Shown: piece by piece, positions 34,867-42,097 of the stretch
Position numbering within the stretch: position 1 is the first letter of the stretch
How the letters are laid out: every line of letters begins with the position of its first letter
Assembly: GCA_030600605.1 (NCBI GenBank)
Contig: JAUVLT010000008.1
Coordinates: forward strand, 1 to 42,097
Direction: 5' to 3'
From: Mycoplasmatota bacterium
GTDB taxonomy: Bacteria > Bacillota_I > Bacilli_A > Izemoplasmatales > Izemoplasmataceae
DNA length: 42,097 nucleotides
Position numbers and translations under genes: made by a program
Notes under the pieces: generated by a model
What the model was told of the DNA's origin: nothing
Databases searched by the model: none
Seen by the model: the letters and a program-made list of their open reading frames with translations, nothing else

Positions 34867-36744
34867 ATGAGAAGATTATTTATGGCAATTTTTATACCGA
34901 TATTATTTATTTTAGGAACACCAGCATTAATTGCGACAATTATGTATGATGGAAGCGGAAATGTACATATGCCGACTTACCTATATACAGAAGACGCAGA
35001 TGCAGAAAAAATGTTATATGCCGAGCTTAGCGCCTCTATCGCAGATGTTGAGGACAATGTAACAGAAGATATGGTGTTTGAATTACATCAAGATATTATC
35101 AATACGGCGATTTTTGAACTTTTTAGTGGTGAGGATATGAATCCTGATTATATGCCGACTGATGATTGCGAATTAGATTCATGTAATTATGTATTTTCGG
35201 AAGTATTACCAGTTGAAGGCTTTGATTTAGGCTTAAGAGTGGTTGGTGCTTGGGTAGACTTTGAAGATGATAAGTTTATTGCGAATTTATTCTTAGAAGT
35301 TAGCCTAGATGATGGATTTACATATAAAACAATTATTCAAGTTCATTTTATATTTAAAGATTTACCAGATAAATATGAATTAGAATTTGATAAGATTCAA
35401 ATTGGTAACTTACCAATCCCTAAATCACTTATAACTTCAATACTTGGTACAATTGATGATCAAATTGATGAAATTGATTTAGAGGAACAAACAAGTGAGG
35501 TACCTTTAGGAGATTTTGATATTGATAATTTATCTTACACTTTATTGAAAGATGATATCTTAGCTGAATTATCTGATAGTCAAGAAGGTGAAGAGGATAC
35601 TGGAGCTGCATTAGCTCAAGAAGTATTATCAATTGTTTTTGATAATGAACTAGTTAATTTTGCTTTTGAACCAGAAAACTTTGTTTTAACTGCGGGAGTT
35701 TCTAAATTTAGAAGCAATGAAACAGACATTCCTTCTTACCTATATGATTTGCACTATAAAGAAATGGTTGAGGGTGTAGAGGTAATTGGAGAATTTGATC
35801 CCCTTTCATTTGATCCAGAAAGTTATTTAGCTGATAAATTTACGGAATATGTATTTAATAACGCTTTAGTTGGTGGAGGATTCAGTATTAGTGAAAGAAC
35901 ATTTAATAAACTAATATACTACAGTGCTGATGGATTTTCAGAGACTAGAACAACTTATGAATATATAAATGAAGATGATGAAATGGAAGTAATTGATATT
36001 GGATTAAAAGCAATTTGGTTTGAATTAGCTCCAGAAGAGATTTATGTATTTGCATTATTTAGAATCGGTGGAATTGATTCAGTGCTTTCAATCAAAGCGG
36101 TAGAAGTTTCTACAAGTGTAACAGAATTAGTGTTTGAATTTACTGAAATTACTTTTGGTAAAGATTCTGGAGAAGTTGACGGAGATTATTTAAGTATTGT
36201 TGATTTAGAAGTATTTGAGCAATTATTCTTAGATCTTGGTGATGTTGAATTCGGTGAATTTACTGAAGAAGCAGATGGAAGTGTTACTTTAACTATTAGT
36301 ACAGCCGGATTATCAGCTTTAATGCAAGATGGTTCTCAAGAAGGTGCTGTTAATGTTACTGGAATTAGCTTGATGCAAGATGCTATTATCTTAGATGTTG
36401 AACCTGCAGATGCAGAATTAGCTGCAGCATTGGAAGATTTCACAGAAGAACTTAATAATGTATTAGAAGATCCTGAATTATTAACTGGATTAGAAGATGC
36501 ACTTGATATTGACACTCCAGGTCCAGAACAAGATGTTTATAATGATGTAGTTGAATTACAAGACATTTTAACAGATGATGATCCTAATACAAATGTTGAT
36601 GCTGAACAAGTAACTGAGATGTTTGAAAACTTTGAAGAAATGGATTCTGAAGCTCAACAAGCATTCTTAGACGCATTTGAAGATTTAATTGACGAATCAA
36701 TTTATGAACAATTTGAAAATCTCTATTCTGGAACAACAGAATAA
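34867..36744 (+). CDS. Membrane-anchored extracytoplasmic protein of unknown function
   Basis: 625 residues with one N-terminal transmembrane anchor (about 3-24, FMAIFIPILFILGTPALIATI) and no lipobox, so the rest is outside. The body is very acidic. A beta-rich first half contains VHFIFKDLPDKYELEFDKIQ and IGNLPIPKSLITSILG, the latter reminiscent of YpmS/DUF2140 proteins (inference only). A similar beta-rich module seems to follow at about 275-500, and the last 120 residues are helical and Glu/Asp-rich. I choose ATG 34867, 6 bases after GGAGGA; the in-frame codon upstream at 34834 has no ribosome site. It precedes the CvpA-like gene, but with a hairpin terminator between them. I do not recognise its function. 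Confidence 0.75.
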   Translation: MRRLFMAIFIPILFILGTPALIATIMYDGSGNVHMPTYLYTEDADAEKMLYAELSASIADVEDNVTEDMVFELHQDIINTAIFELFSGEDMNPDYMPTDDCELDSCNYVFSEVLPVEGFDLGLRVVGAWVDFEDDKFIANLFLEVSLDDGFTYKTIIQVHFIFKDLPDKYELEFDKIQIGNLPIPKSLITSILGTIDDQIDEIDLEEQTSEVPLGDFDIDNLSYTLLKDDILAELSDSQEGEEDTGAALAQEVLSIVFDNELVNFAFEPENFVLTAGVSKFRSNETDIPSYLYDLHYKEMVEGVEVIGEFDPLSFDPESYLADKFTEYVFNNALVGGGFSISERTFNKLIYYSADGFSETRTTYEYINEDDEMEVIDIGLKAIWFELAPEEIYVFALFRIGGIDSVLSIKAVEVSTSVTELVFEFTEITFGKDSGEVDGDYLSIVDLEVFEQLFLDLGDVEFGEFTEEADGSVTLTISTAGLSALMQDGSQEGAVNVTGISLMQDAIILDVEPADAELAAALEDFTEELNNVLEDPELLTGLEDALDIDTPGPEQDVYNDVVELQDILTDDDPNTNVDAEQVTEMFENFEEMDSEAQQAFLDAFEDLIDESIYEQFENLYSGTTE

Positions 36745-36782
36745 CAAAAGCCATAATTTTAAAATATATAACCCACATATAG

Positions 36783-36813
36783 AAAAACCCTTAGTTAACC
36801 AAGGGTTTTTCTT
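36783..36813 (+). terminator. Hairpin terminator between the anchored protein and the CvpA-like gene
   Basis: Ten-base stem AAAAACCCTT (36783-36792)/AAGGGTTTTT (36801-36810) with an eight-base loop, and T-rich after. It may stop or reduce transcription into the next gene, which starts only 27 bases later with its own AGGAGG site. Confidence 0.8.
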
Positions 36814-36839
36814 GAAGGTTATTATGTTAGGAGGATAAT

Positions 36840-39161
36840 ATGATTCCAAACATAACTTATGATTTTAATTTTGATTACGTGTTAGTTCTTATATTTGCCT
36901 CATATATAATTTATGGGTATTTTTCAGGAGGGCATAAACAAATAAGGTTATCAATTAACCTTATTTTGCCTTTCATGGTAATTTATTATTTAGGTAGATA
37001 TATTACTAGTTATATGTATATTCCTTTAACAAAAACGTTTCTATTTGAATTATTTGATACTTATTTAGACATTATTAAAAATACATCTGGAATGATTATT
37101 GCATATATTATTACGTATCTAATGTTATTTTCATCTGTCTTCTTCTTATCTATATATGCAAGAAGATATGTTTTAAATGAAAATATGCGTGCAAAACTAG
37201 GCCGAAAAAATAATTATTTGGGGGCTCTTTTCGCGTTAATCAATGGATATGTACTAATATATTTTATAATTTTACCAGTATTTTCTTTAAATGTTGTAGG
37301 AGGAGAAGCAAGAATTACTAATTTTGTGTTAGAAAATCCACCTCCTTTTTCAAGAATAGCTAGAACCGCTGAAAAAGCTGTCCCAATTAAAGGATTAGCT
37401 GATAAAGCAGAAGAATTTGAACAACTAATTAGTGTTGATGGTATTGAAGGGTATTATAATGATGCAATATATGAGTACCAACAAAAATATATAGGTGATG
37501 ATTCTTATGAGACTGAATTTATGGCCGATGTTTACAAAGAGCTTAGTTTAGATTCTAAGACACTATTGAATCAAGAATATTTTGATTATTTTGATGAGAA
37601 TCTAACTAGTACTAATTATCAAGGTGTTTCAAGAGTTCTTATTTTAGAAACAACAACTAGTGATTATTTATATTTAGATTTATTAGAAATTGAGAATGAT
37701 TTTGAAACAACATTAAAAGAAATGAAAGAAATTGCAGATGATTATGATAATTCAATTATTAAATATGATAAAGATGTTATTGATTATGCTTATGGGCTTC
37801 AATATGATGCTTATTCAGATTTACTAGATGATTATGAATCAGAGGTAATTGACTATACAACTAGCAAGATAACCACTTTATTAGCAGGAAATAGTTTTAC
37901 TCTTTCCTTTAGTGAAACTAGACCTAAAATGTCGCTTGAGGAACCTAGTAATTATGTTCATCCTGATGTTTTAGTTGAGCCAACTGAACCAGTATTAACT
38001 ACGATAATTTCGGATGCAGATGATTTTGTAGATGAATATGAAGATAAAATTGATGTTAGGTCTTTATTAAGTTCTTTAGGTGAAAACTTTAGAGATCATA
38101 AAGGATTGTTAGTGTGGTATGTTGATGAACTTGATAGAAATATGGCAACATCAGCTGATGGTGGAGATATTTCTGAGACAATAGTAAGTTTTAAAATAAA
38201 TTATTTAACTATTACAGAAAACATTGATGATGAAGATTTAAAAGGAAAGTTGTATTTAGCACAAATGAGTATTACAAGTTATGATGTTTTTACAACATGG
38301 CTTGATTGTACGATGGAGAATATGGATACAATTGAACTTGATGATATCGGTGATGAAAGCAATAGATGTATTAATATAGATACTTCATTAGTTACAGATT
38401 ACGATTTTACTGATGATGCTTTAGGTATAGTAACAACTCTTTTCGAAGGAGATAGTGTTACATGGATAATCTTACAGTATAAATACGATTATGAAGCAGG
38501 AGGATTCTTAGATGAGTTTGAAGATTTTCCTGAGGTTCTTGAAGTTTTGGCAAGTACAAAAGAATTAGTAGATGATTATGATGAATATTACAAAGATATA
38601 GCCAATAGTTTAGAAGGAAATATTTCAATGGTTATCAAAATCGGAATTAGTGTTATGAAATATCATGTAGATGTTTATGATACCCTAAATAATACACCGA
38701 TTATTTCGGCTTTATTTAGTGATGTGGTTCGAGTGTGTAGTGGTTCAACAACAAGTCCGATAAATCGTGATGTATTGATCTGCCCAAAAACAACAGGAGA
38801 TTCCGGATTTGCTCGGGAAATCTTTAATATGCGCTTTTTAGCTAGTGATATTTTGTTTAAAGCATATCTCATGGTAGATAATGAAAACAAGTTAATTATT
38901 TATGATTCTGAAGAAATGAATTCTTTTTTAGAAAAAACAAATAAAGCTGTTGAAGATAATGTTATGACTGCAGAAGTAGTTAGTATGTTTGCTGATCAAT
39001 TTGCTTTTAATATTATTGATGAATCAAACAACTATACTTTATTAGAACAAATGTATGATGATGGCCAAATAACAATAGAAGCTATGCGTATTCTTGCCGA
39101 TGATGAATACGAATTATTTAGTGAGGAATTCAGAACAAGAGTAAGAAGTTTAATTAGATAG
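36840..39161 (+). CDS. CvpA-like membrane protein with large extracytoplasmic C-terminal region
   Basis: Four N-terminal helices (about 12-27, 37-58, 83-107 and 127-150). The first pair has the CvpA pattern: IIYGYFSGGHKQIRLSINLI, corresponding to the usual GYxxGxxxxxxxLxG. CvpA proteins are linked to colicin V export, envelope homeostasis and bile or stress resistance, but their molecular role is unsettled. Ordinary CvpA has about 160-180 residues; here an acidic helical region of about 620 residues follows on the same side as the last loop. It has cysteine pairs (near nt 38307 and 38367, and near 38737 and 38781). ATG has a TTAGGAGG site. The next gene starts 14 bases downstream. Confidence 0.72.
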   Translation: MIPNITYDFNFDYVLVLIFASYIIYGYFSGGHKQIRLSINLILPFMVIYYLGRYITSYMYIPLTKTFLFELFDTYLDIIKNTSGMIIAYIITYLMLFSSVFFLSIYARRYVLNENMRAKLGRKNNYLGALFALINGYVLIYFIILPVFSLNVVGGEARITNFVLENPPPFSRIARTAEKAVPIKGLADKAEEFEQLISVDGIEGYYNDAIYEYQQKYIGDDSYETEFMADVYKELSLDSKTLLNQEYFDYFDENLTSTNYQGVSRVLILETTTSDYLYLDLLEIENDFETTLKEMKEIADDYDNSIIKYDKDVIDYAYGLQYDAYSDLLDDYESEVIDYTTSKITTLLAGNSFTLSFSETRPKMSLEEPSNYVHPDVLVEPTEPVLTTIISDADDFVDEYEDKIDVRSLLSSLGENFRDHKGLLVWYVDELDRNMATSADGGDISETIVSFKINYLTITENIDDEDLKGKLYLAQMSITSYDVFTTWLDCTMENMDTIELDDIGDESNRCINIDTSLVTDYDFTDDALGIVTTLFEGDSVTWIILQYKYDYEAGGFLDEFEDFPEVLEVLASTKELVDDYDEYYKDIANSLEGNISMVIKIGISVMKYHVDVYDTLNNTPIISALFSDVVRVCSGSTTSPINRDVLICPKTTGDSGFAREIFNMRFLASDILFKAYLMVDNENKLIIYDSEEMNSFLEKTNKAVEDNVMTAEVVSMFADQFAFNIIDESNNYTLLEQMYDDGQITIEAMRILADDEYELFSEEFRTRVRSLIR

Positions 39162-39175
39162 AGAGGAGGGATTAT

Positions 39176-40207
39176 ATGAAGTCTAGTGAAGAGTTAATGC
39201 TTTTATTAGAATTAAACAATTTTGATATTCTTAAATATAAATTAAAAAAACAATTAGAATATGAAGATACTGGAAATTTAGATTTATACAAACATAAAAA
39301 ATATGCTGATTTATTAGTATGTCATTATTTATTTAAAGATAATGAAGATTTCTTTCACCGTAATCCCTTAACTTATCGAGATGATTGGAGCAAAGATGTT
39401 AAAAGCATTGATCAATTCCTCTTTACACATCCTGATGTTGAAGGAGAAACAACCTTAAAAGAATTTTTGGCTCTTAAAGATTTTGATGCTATAAATAGAG
39501 AAAGTATAATATATGATGTATTAGATGGATGGGTAGAAGAATACCGTGAAGCTAGTATTACAAAAATGGAAAACTTAAGAGAAATGATTAAGTTATTACC
39601 TAAAAAAAGCAAGAAATACCGTAAACCTAGTAAAATGACATTCCTATTTACTGTGTTGTTAGCATTACTTAGTATTTTACTTTATAAGAATCCAACTCTC
39701 TTACAGCCTTCAATGATAAGTTTTATAGTGGAAATAGTAGGAGATTTAAATCAGTTATTATACGATGTTTCATGGTACTCATTATTAGGAGTAACTTCTA
39801 TTCTATTATTATCTCTTTATGCTGTTTTAAATAATGCATTATCGAGGTTTATAAAAGATGTCAGAAGTGAAAAAAACAAACATGCTGAAAAAACATTTGA
39901 TAAATGGGAAGTTGATATGAAGAATGCTAGATTAAAACAGTCTGGTGTATTAGAAGACTATGTTGATTTAGTTGTGAAAAAGCCTTCTAAAAGCTTTTTG
40001 GATCTTAAAACACTCATAGGTCCAGAAATATTAATGAATAAATTTAAAGCATATGTACGTATGATAGAAGGAAAATTTGATTGGATGACAAAACATTATG
40101 CTAAGTTAATGTTTTCATTAAGAATATTATTTATAATTGCGTTGGTAATGGATATTATTTTTATAGGAGTAGGATTTGCCTTGACTAGGGGGTGGATCAG
40201 TGTTTAA
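39176..40207 (+). CDS. Three-helix membrane protein of unknown function
   Basis: 343 residues. A charged cytoplasmic-looking N-terminal domain (1-155) is followed by hydrophobic helices at about 160-172 (FLFTVLLALLSILLY), 200-222 (WYSLLGVTSILLLSLYAVL) and 315-338 (LRILFIIALVMDIIFIGVGFAL). A charged loop of about 90 residues lies between the last two. No motif of an enzyme or transporter is visible. The start has GAGGAGGG upstream. It overlaps the next gene by eight bases, so the pair is probably coupled and may form a membrane complex with the CvpA-like protein. Confidence 0.75.
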   Translation: MKSSEELMLLLELNNFDILKYKLKKQLEYEDTGNLDLYKHKKYADLLVCHYLFKDNEDFFHRNPLTYRDDWSKDVKSIDQFLFTHPDVEGETTLKEFLALKDFDAINRESIIYDVLDGWVEEYREASITKMENLREMIKLLPKKSKKYRKPSKMTFLFTVLLALLSILLYKNPTLLQPSMISFIVEIVGDLNQLLYDVSWYSLLGVTSILLLSLYAVLNNALSRFIKDVRSEKNKHAEKTFDKWEVDMKNARLKQSGVLEDYVDLVVKKPSKSFLDLKTLIGPEILMNKFKAYVRMIEGKFDWMTKHYAKLMFSLRILFIIALVMDIIFIGVGFALTRGWISV

Positions 40208-40817
40208 TAAGAAAAAGAAGAAAAAAAGAGAAGAACAATTTATTGATGATGAAATTGTTGTTAGTATGGGTGATGTTGCAAAAGCAATTGAGAAAAAAGA
40301 AGAAGTAAAGATTGTGGAAGTAGAAGATGATGAAATAGAAGTTGAGCAAATTGATATTGAACAAATTAAGATTGAAGAAATTGAAGACATGATTGAAGAT
40401 GATCCTGCTGATCAAGATAATCTTGAGCAAGAATTAGAAGAAGTAACAGAATTAGATGAAACTAATGATTCAAAAGAAGCAACTGTAGAGGACGCTACCT
40501 CTAAAAAAGACTTAGCTGAGTATTTTGAAGAAGGACGTAAGAAAAACAAGAAGATCAAAGTCAAAAAAGAAAAAATCAAGAAAAAATCAAAAAGACAACT
40601 TAAAAAAGCGCGAGAGTTTGCCGATATTAAGGATAGAAGGATTTTTAGATATGAGAATAAAAAATATAACAAAGTAGAAGATTTTATTATGTATTTAAAT
40701 AATCATTACTTAGATATAGAAAAAATTGCTCTAGAAGTATTAGATGATGAGAATTTTTATGGATGGATTAGTAAAAGAAGCGGTGTTTTTGATGAAAGTT
40801 TAAAAAAATTCAAATAA
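40200..40817 (+). CDS. Highly charged cytoplasmic protein of unknown function
   Basis: 205 residues with strong charge segregation: a Lys-rich start (FNKKKKKKREEQ), a long Glu/Asp-rich stretch (about 30-100), a Lys-rich stretch (about 112-142, KKNKKIKVKKEKIKKKSKR), then a compact C-terminal domain (about 150-205, YNKVEDFIMYLNNHYLDIE onward, ending in FYGWISKRSGVFD). No signal peptide or helix spans a membrane, so it is cytoplasmic and may bind nucleic acid or the membrane protein before it. GTG start at 40200 with AGGGGGTGG upstream, overlapping the previous gene. A terminator follows. Function not recognised. Confidence 0.72.
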   Translation: MFNKKKKKKREEQFIDDEIVVSMGDVAKAIEKKEEVKIVEVEDDEIEVEQIDIEQIKIEEIEDMIEDDPADQDNLEQELEEVTELDETNDSKEATVEDATSKKDLAEYFEEGRKKNKKIKVKKEKIKKKSKRQLKKAREFADIKDRRIFRYENKKYNKVEDFIMYLNNHYLDIEKIALEVLDDENFYGWISKRSGVFDESLKKFK

Positions 40818-40831
40818 TTAAAAGAAAAAAT

Positions 40832-40857
40832 CGAGAAATAAGACTTTTCTCGTTTTT
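40832..40857 (+). terminator. Terminator closing the CvpA-linked unit
   Basis: Stem CGAGAAA (40832-40838)/TTTCTCG (40846-40852) followed by T5; A-rich sequence before the stem could extend pairing. Confidence 0.85.
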
Positions 40858-40878
40858 CTATTGTATAATAATGTTATG

Positions 40879-40884
40879 TATAAT
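40879..40884 (+). promoter_or_regulatory. Probable -10 of the glnS transcript
   Basis: TATAAT at 40879-40884, right after the terminator; another TATAAT lies at 40863-40868. No good -35 is visible for either. The first leaves a leader of about 110 bases before glnS, containing the short ORF. Confidence 0.4.
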
Positions 40885-40916
40885 AGAATATCACATATAT
40901 ATAAGAGGTGATTCTT

Positions 40917-40946
40917 ATGAAAGTCCAGCAGAGCGCCCTATTTTGA
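40917..40946 (+). CDS. Nine-codon leader ORF with tandem Gln codons upstream of glnS
   Basis: Reads MKVQQSALF then TGA, with an AAGAGGTG ribosome site 7 bases before the ATG. It holds two neighbouring CAG codons although the genome strongly prefers CAA, and lies in a short G+C-rich island (40923-40939). After the TGA the frame stays open for ten more codons to a TAA at 40977-40979. Being directly upstream of glutaminyl-tRNA synthetase, it could be a leader peptide that senses charged tRNA-Gln. I see no terminator/antiterminator pair between it and glnS, so any control would have to be at translation. A broken gene remnant is the other possibility. Confidence 0.4.
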   Translation: MKVQQSALF

Positions 40947-40998
40947 TTGATTTTTAAAGAAGTATTAGAAGTTGAATAAACAAGAAAAGGGTGAAAAT

Positions 40999-42097
40999 AT
41001 GGAAATAAGTCATTTTATTAATACGATTATCGAGGAAGACATTAGATCAGGAAAACATAAAAAAACAATTACAAGGTTTCCACCTGAGCCTAGTGGGTTA
41101 CTTCATTTAGGACATGCAAGAGCAATTATTACAAACTACACAATGGCTAAAAATCATGGTGGTTATTTTAATTTACGTTTTGATGATACAAATCCTGTTA
41201 AGGAAGATATATCTTTTGTTGAAGGGATAAAGGAGGATATTGCTTGGCTTGGATGTAAATGGGAAAACTTGTTTTTTGCAAGTGATTATTTTGATGAAAT
41301 GTATGAAAGAGCTGTTTTATTGGTAAAAAGAGGAAAAGCATTTGTAGATGATTTGTCCGCAGATGAAATCAAGGAATATCGTGGGAATTTAACTACTATT
41401 GGGAAAGAGAGTCCCTATAAAAATAGAACAATTGAAGAAAATTTAAAATTATTTATTGATATGAAAAAGGGAGTTTATCCAGATGGTAGCAAAGTGTTGA
41501 GAGCTAAAATTGATATGGAAAGCCCTAATATGAATATGAGAGACCCAATTATTTATCGTATTCAAAGAGCAACTCACCATAATACAGGAGATAAATGGTG
41601 TATTTATCCAATGTATGATTATGCTCATCCGATTGAAGACGCAATTGAAGGGATTACTCATAGTTTATGCAGCTTAGAATTTGAAGATCACCGTCCACTA
41701 TACGATTGGGTTGTTAAAAATTGTGAAATGGAGAATGTACCAAGACAAATAGAGTTTGGTAAATTAATAATGGCCAACAAAGTTACTGGTAAAAGAAATC
41801 TTAAACAACTTGTTGATAATGACTTAGTAATGGGATGGGACGATCCTAGACTTATCACTTTAAGTGGACAAAGAAGAAGAGGAGTACCTCCTGAAGCTAT
41901 TGTAGATTTTATTAATGCATTAGGCCTTCCAAAATCGCAAGGAGCTACAGAAATAGATATGTTAGATCAAATGGTAAGAGATCGTTTGAAAAATTCTGCT
42001 TCTCGTACAAATGCTATTTTAGATCCTTTAAAATTGGTAATCGATAATTATCCCGAGGATAAAGTAGAATATTTAGTGGCTGAGAACAACCGTGAAA
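40999..42097 (+). CDS. glnS: Glutaminyl-tRNA synthetase, N-terminal 366 residues
   Basis: Charges tRNA-Gln with glutamine. It is open at the right edge, so the anticodon-binding beta-barrels are missing. Class I features: [14 protein letters not shown] (27-40, with HLGH as the HIGH motif), the RFDDTNP box (60-66), [14 protein letters not shown] and [16 protein letters not shown] (217-232), which is diagnostic for GlnRS rather than GluRS. The KMSKS-equivalent loop reads [12 protein letters not shown] (260-271), where bacterial GlnRS usually has VMSKRKL, so Met and Ser are replaced. ATG 40999 has AAAAGGGTG 5-6 bases upstream. It is preceded by a short leader ORF. Confidence 0.94.
   Translation, partial: MEISHFINTIIEEDIRSGKHKKTITRFPPEPSGLLHLGHARAIITNYTMAKNHGGYFNLRFDDTNPVKEDISFVEGIKEDIAWLGCKWENLFFASDYFDEMYERAVLLVKRGKAFVDDLSADEIKEYRGNLTTIGKESPYKNRTIEENLKLFIDMKKGVYPDGSKVLRAKIDMESPNMNMRDPIIYRIQRATHHNTGDKWCIYPMYDYAHPIEDAIEGITHSLCSLEFEDHRPLYDWVVKNCEMENVPRQIEFGKLIMANKVTGKRNLKQLVDNDLVMGWDDPRLITLSGQRRRGVPPEAIVDFINALGLPKSQGATEIDMLDQMVRDRLKNSASRTNAILDPLKLVIDNYPEDKVEYLVAENNRE

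Noticed and set aside
40127-40672. Minus-strand open frames rich in Ser, Phe and Leu opposite the charged protein
   Set aside because: They are complements of Glu/Lys-rich codons; the plus-strand gene has a ribosome site, overlaps its neighbour and is followed by a terminator.
40917-40979. tRNA-Gln remnant or T-box in the glnS leader
   Set aside because: The G+C island and a TTTTGAT loop-like piece suggested a tRNA anticodon arm, but the flanks do not pair and no T-arm, acceptor stem or T-box core is present.
40917-40979. Selenocysteine or UGA-recoded reading of the frame across the TGA at 40944
   Set aside because: UGA is a normal stop elsewhere in this window and no SECIS-like hairpin is visible after it; noted only as an open possibility in the leader-ORF finding.

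Overview
This is a low-GC, Gram-positive-type chromosome segment. Genes end in TGA as often as TAA or TAG (for example ispD, tsaE and tsaD's neighbour rimI), so UGA is a stop codon. Purine-rich Shine-Dalgarno sites (AGGAGG, GAGGTG) precede most genes. The gene set (diadenylate cyclase CdaA, YutD, a YugI-like S1 protein beside pgi, MEP-pathway ispD/ispF, class II ribonucleotide reductase, a bacterial GlnRS) points to a Bacillota/Mollicutes-border organism, possibly in or near the Izemoplasmatales/Acholeplasmatales. That placement is inference. I see no tRNA, rRNA, CRISPR array, transposase or phage gene.

Layout. 1-1114 (minus): start of a B12-dependent ribonucleotide reductase, cut by the window edge. 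1401-5726: cdaA with its own terminator, then a two-gene unit: a three-part membrane flavoprotein and a membrane PAS/degenerate-GGDEF protein. 6094-9016: ispD-ispF-PspC-MFS-yutD, closed by a strong terminator. 9087-12969: short units for a NifU-like Fe-S protein, an S1 protein, pgi, an EamA transporter and a YgjV-like protein, mostly with clear promoters and terminators. 12998-13849 (minus): a lipid kinase, divergent from tsaE.

13961-34725 is the striking part. The t6A tRNA-modification genes are in two pieces, tsaE-tsaB on the left and rimI-tsaD on the right. Between them sits an 18-kb block in the same direction: four consecutive MacB-like ATPase-permease fusion proteins with very different ectodomain sizes, a 2282-residue lipoprotein with leucine-rich repeats and a long Asn/Thr/Ser-rich solenoid, and two related small lipoproteins. 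Most junctions in the block overlap or abut, so the seven genes look like one envelope system translated together.

34743-40857 holds a second uncharacterised envelope unit: a membrane-anchored extracytoplasmic protein, a CvpA-like protein with a large ectodomain, a three-TM protein and a highly charged protein. A nested inverted repeat precedes it. 40858-42097 has a 9-codon leader ORF with tandem Gln codons, then the start of glnS, cut by the window edge.

The best candidate for an undescribed system is the ABC4-solenoid-lipoprotein block inside the t6A operon. The CvpA-linked cluster is second. The CdaA neighbourhood (flavoprotein-SCP2-like-membrane fusion plus a GdpP-like sensor lacking the DHH nuclease) is third.
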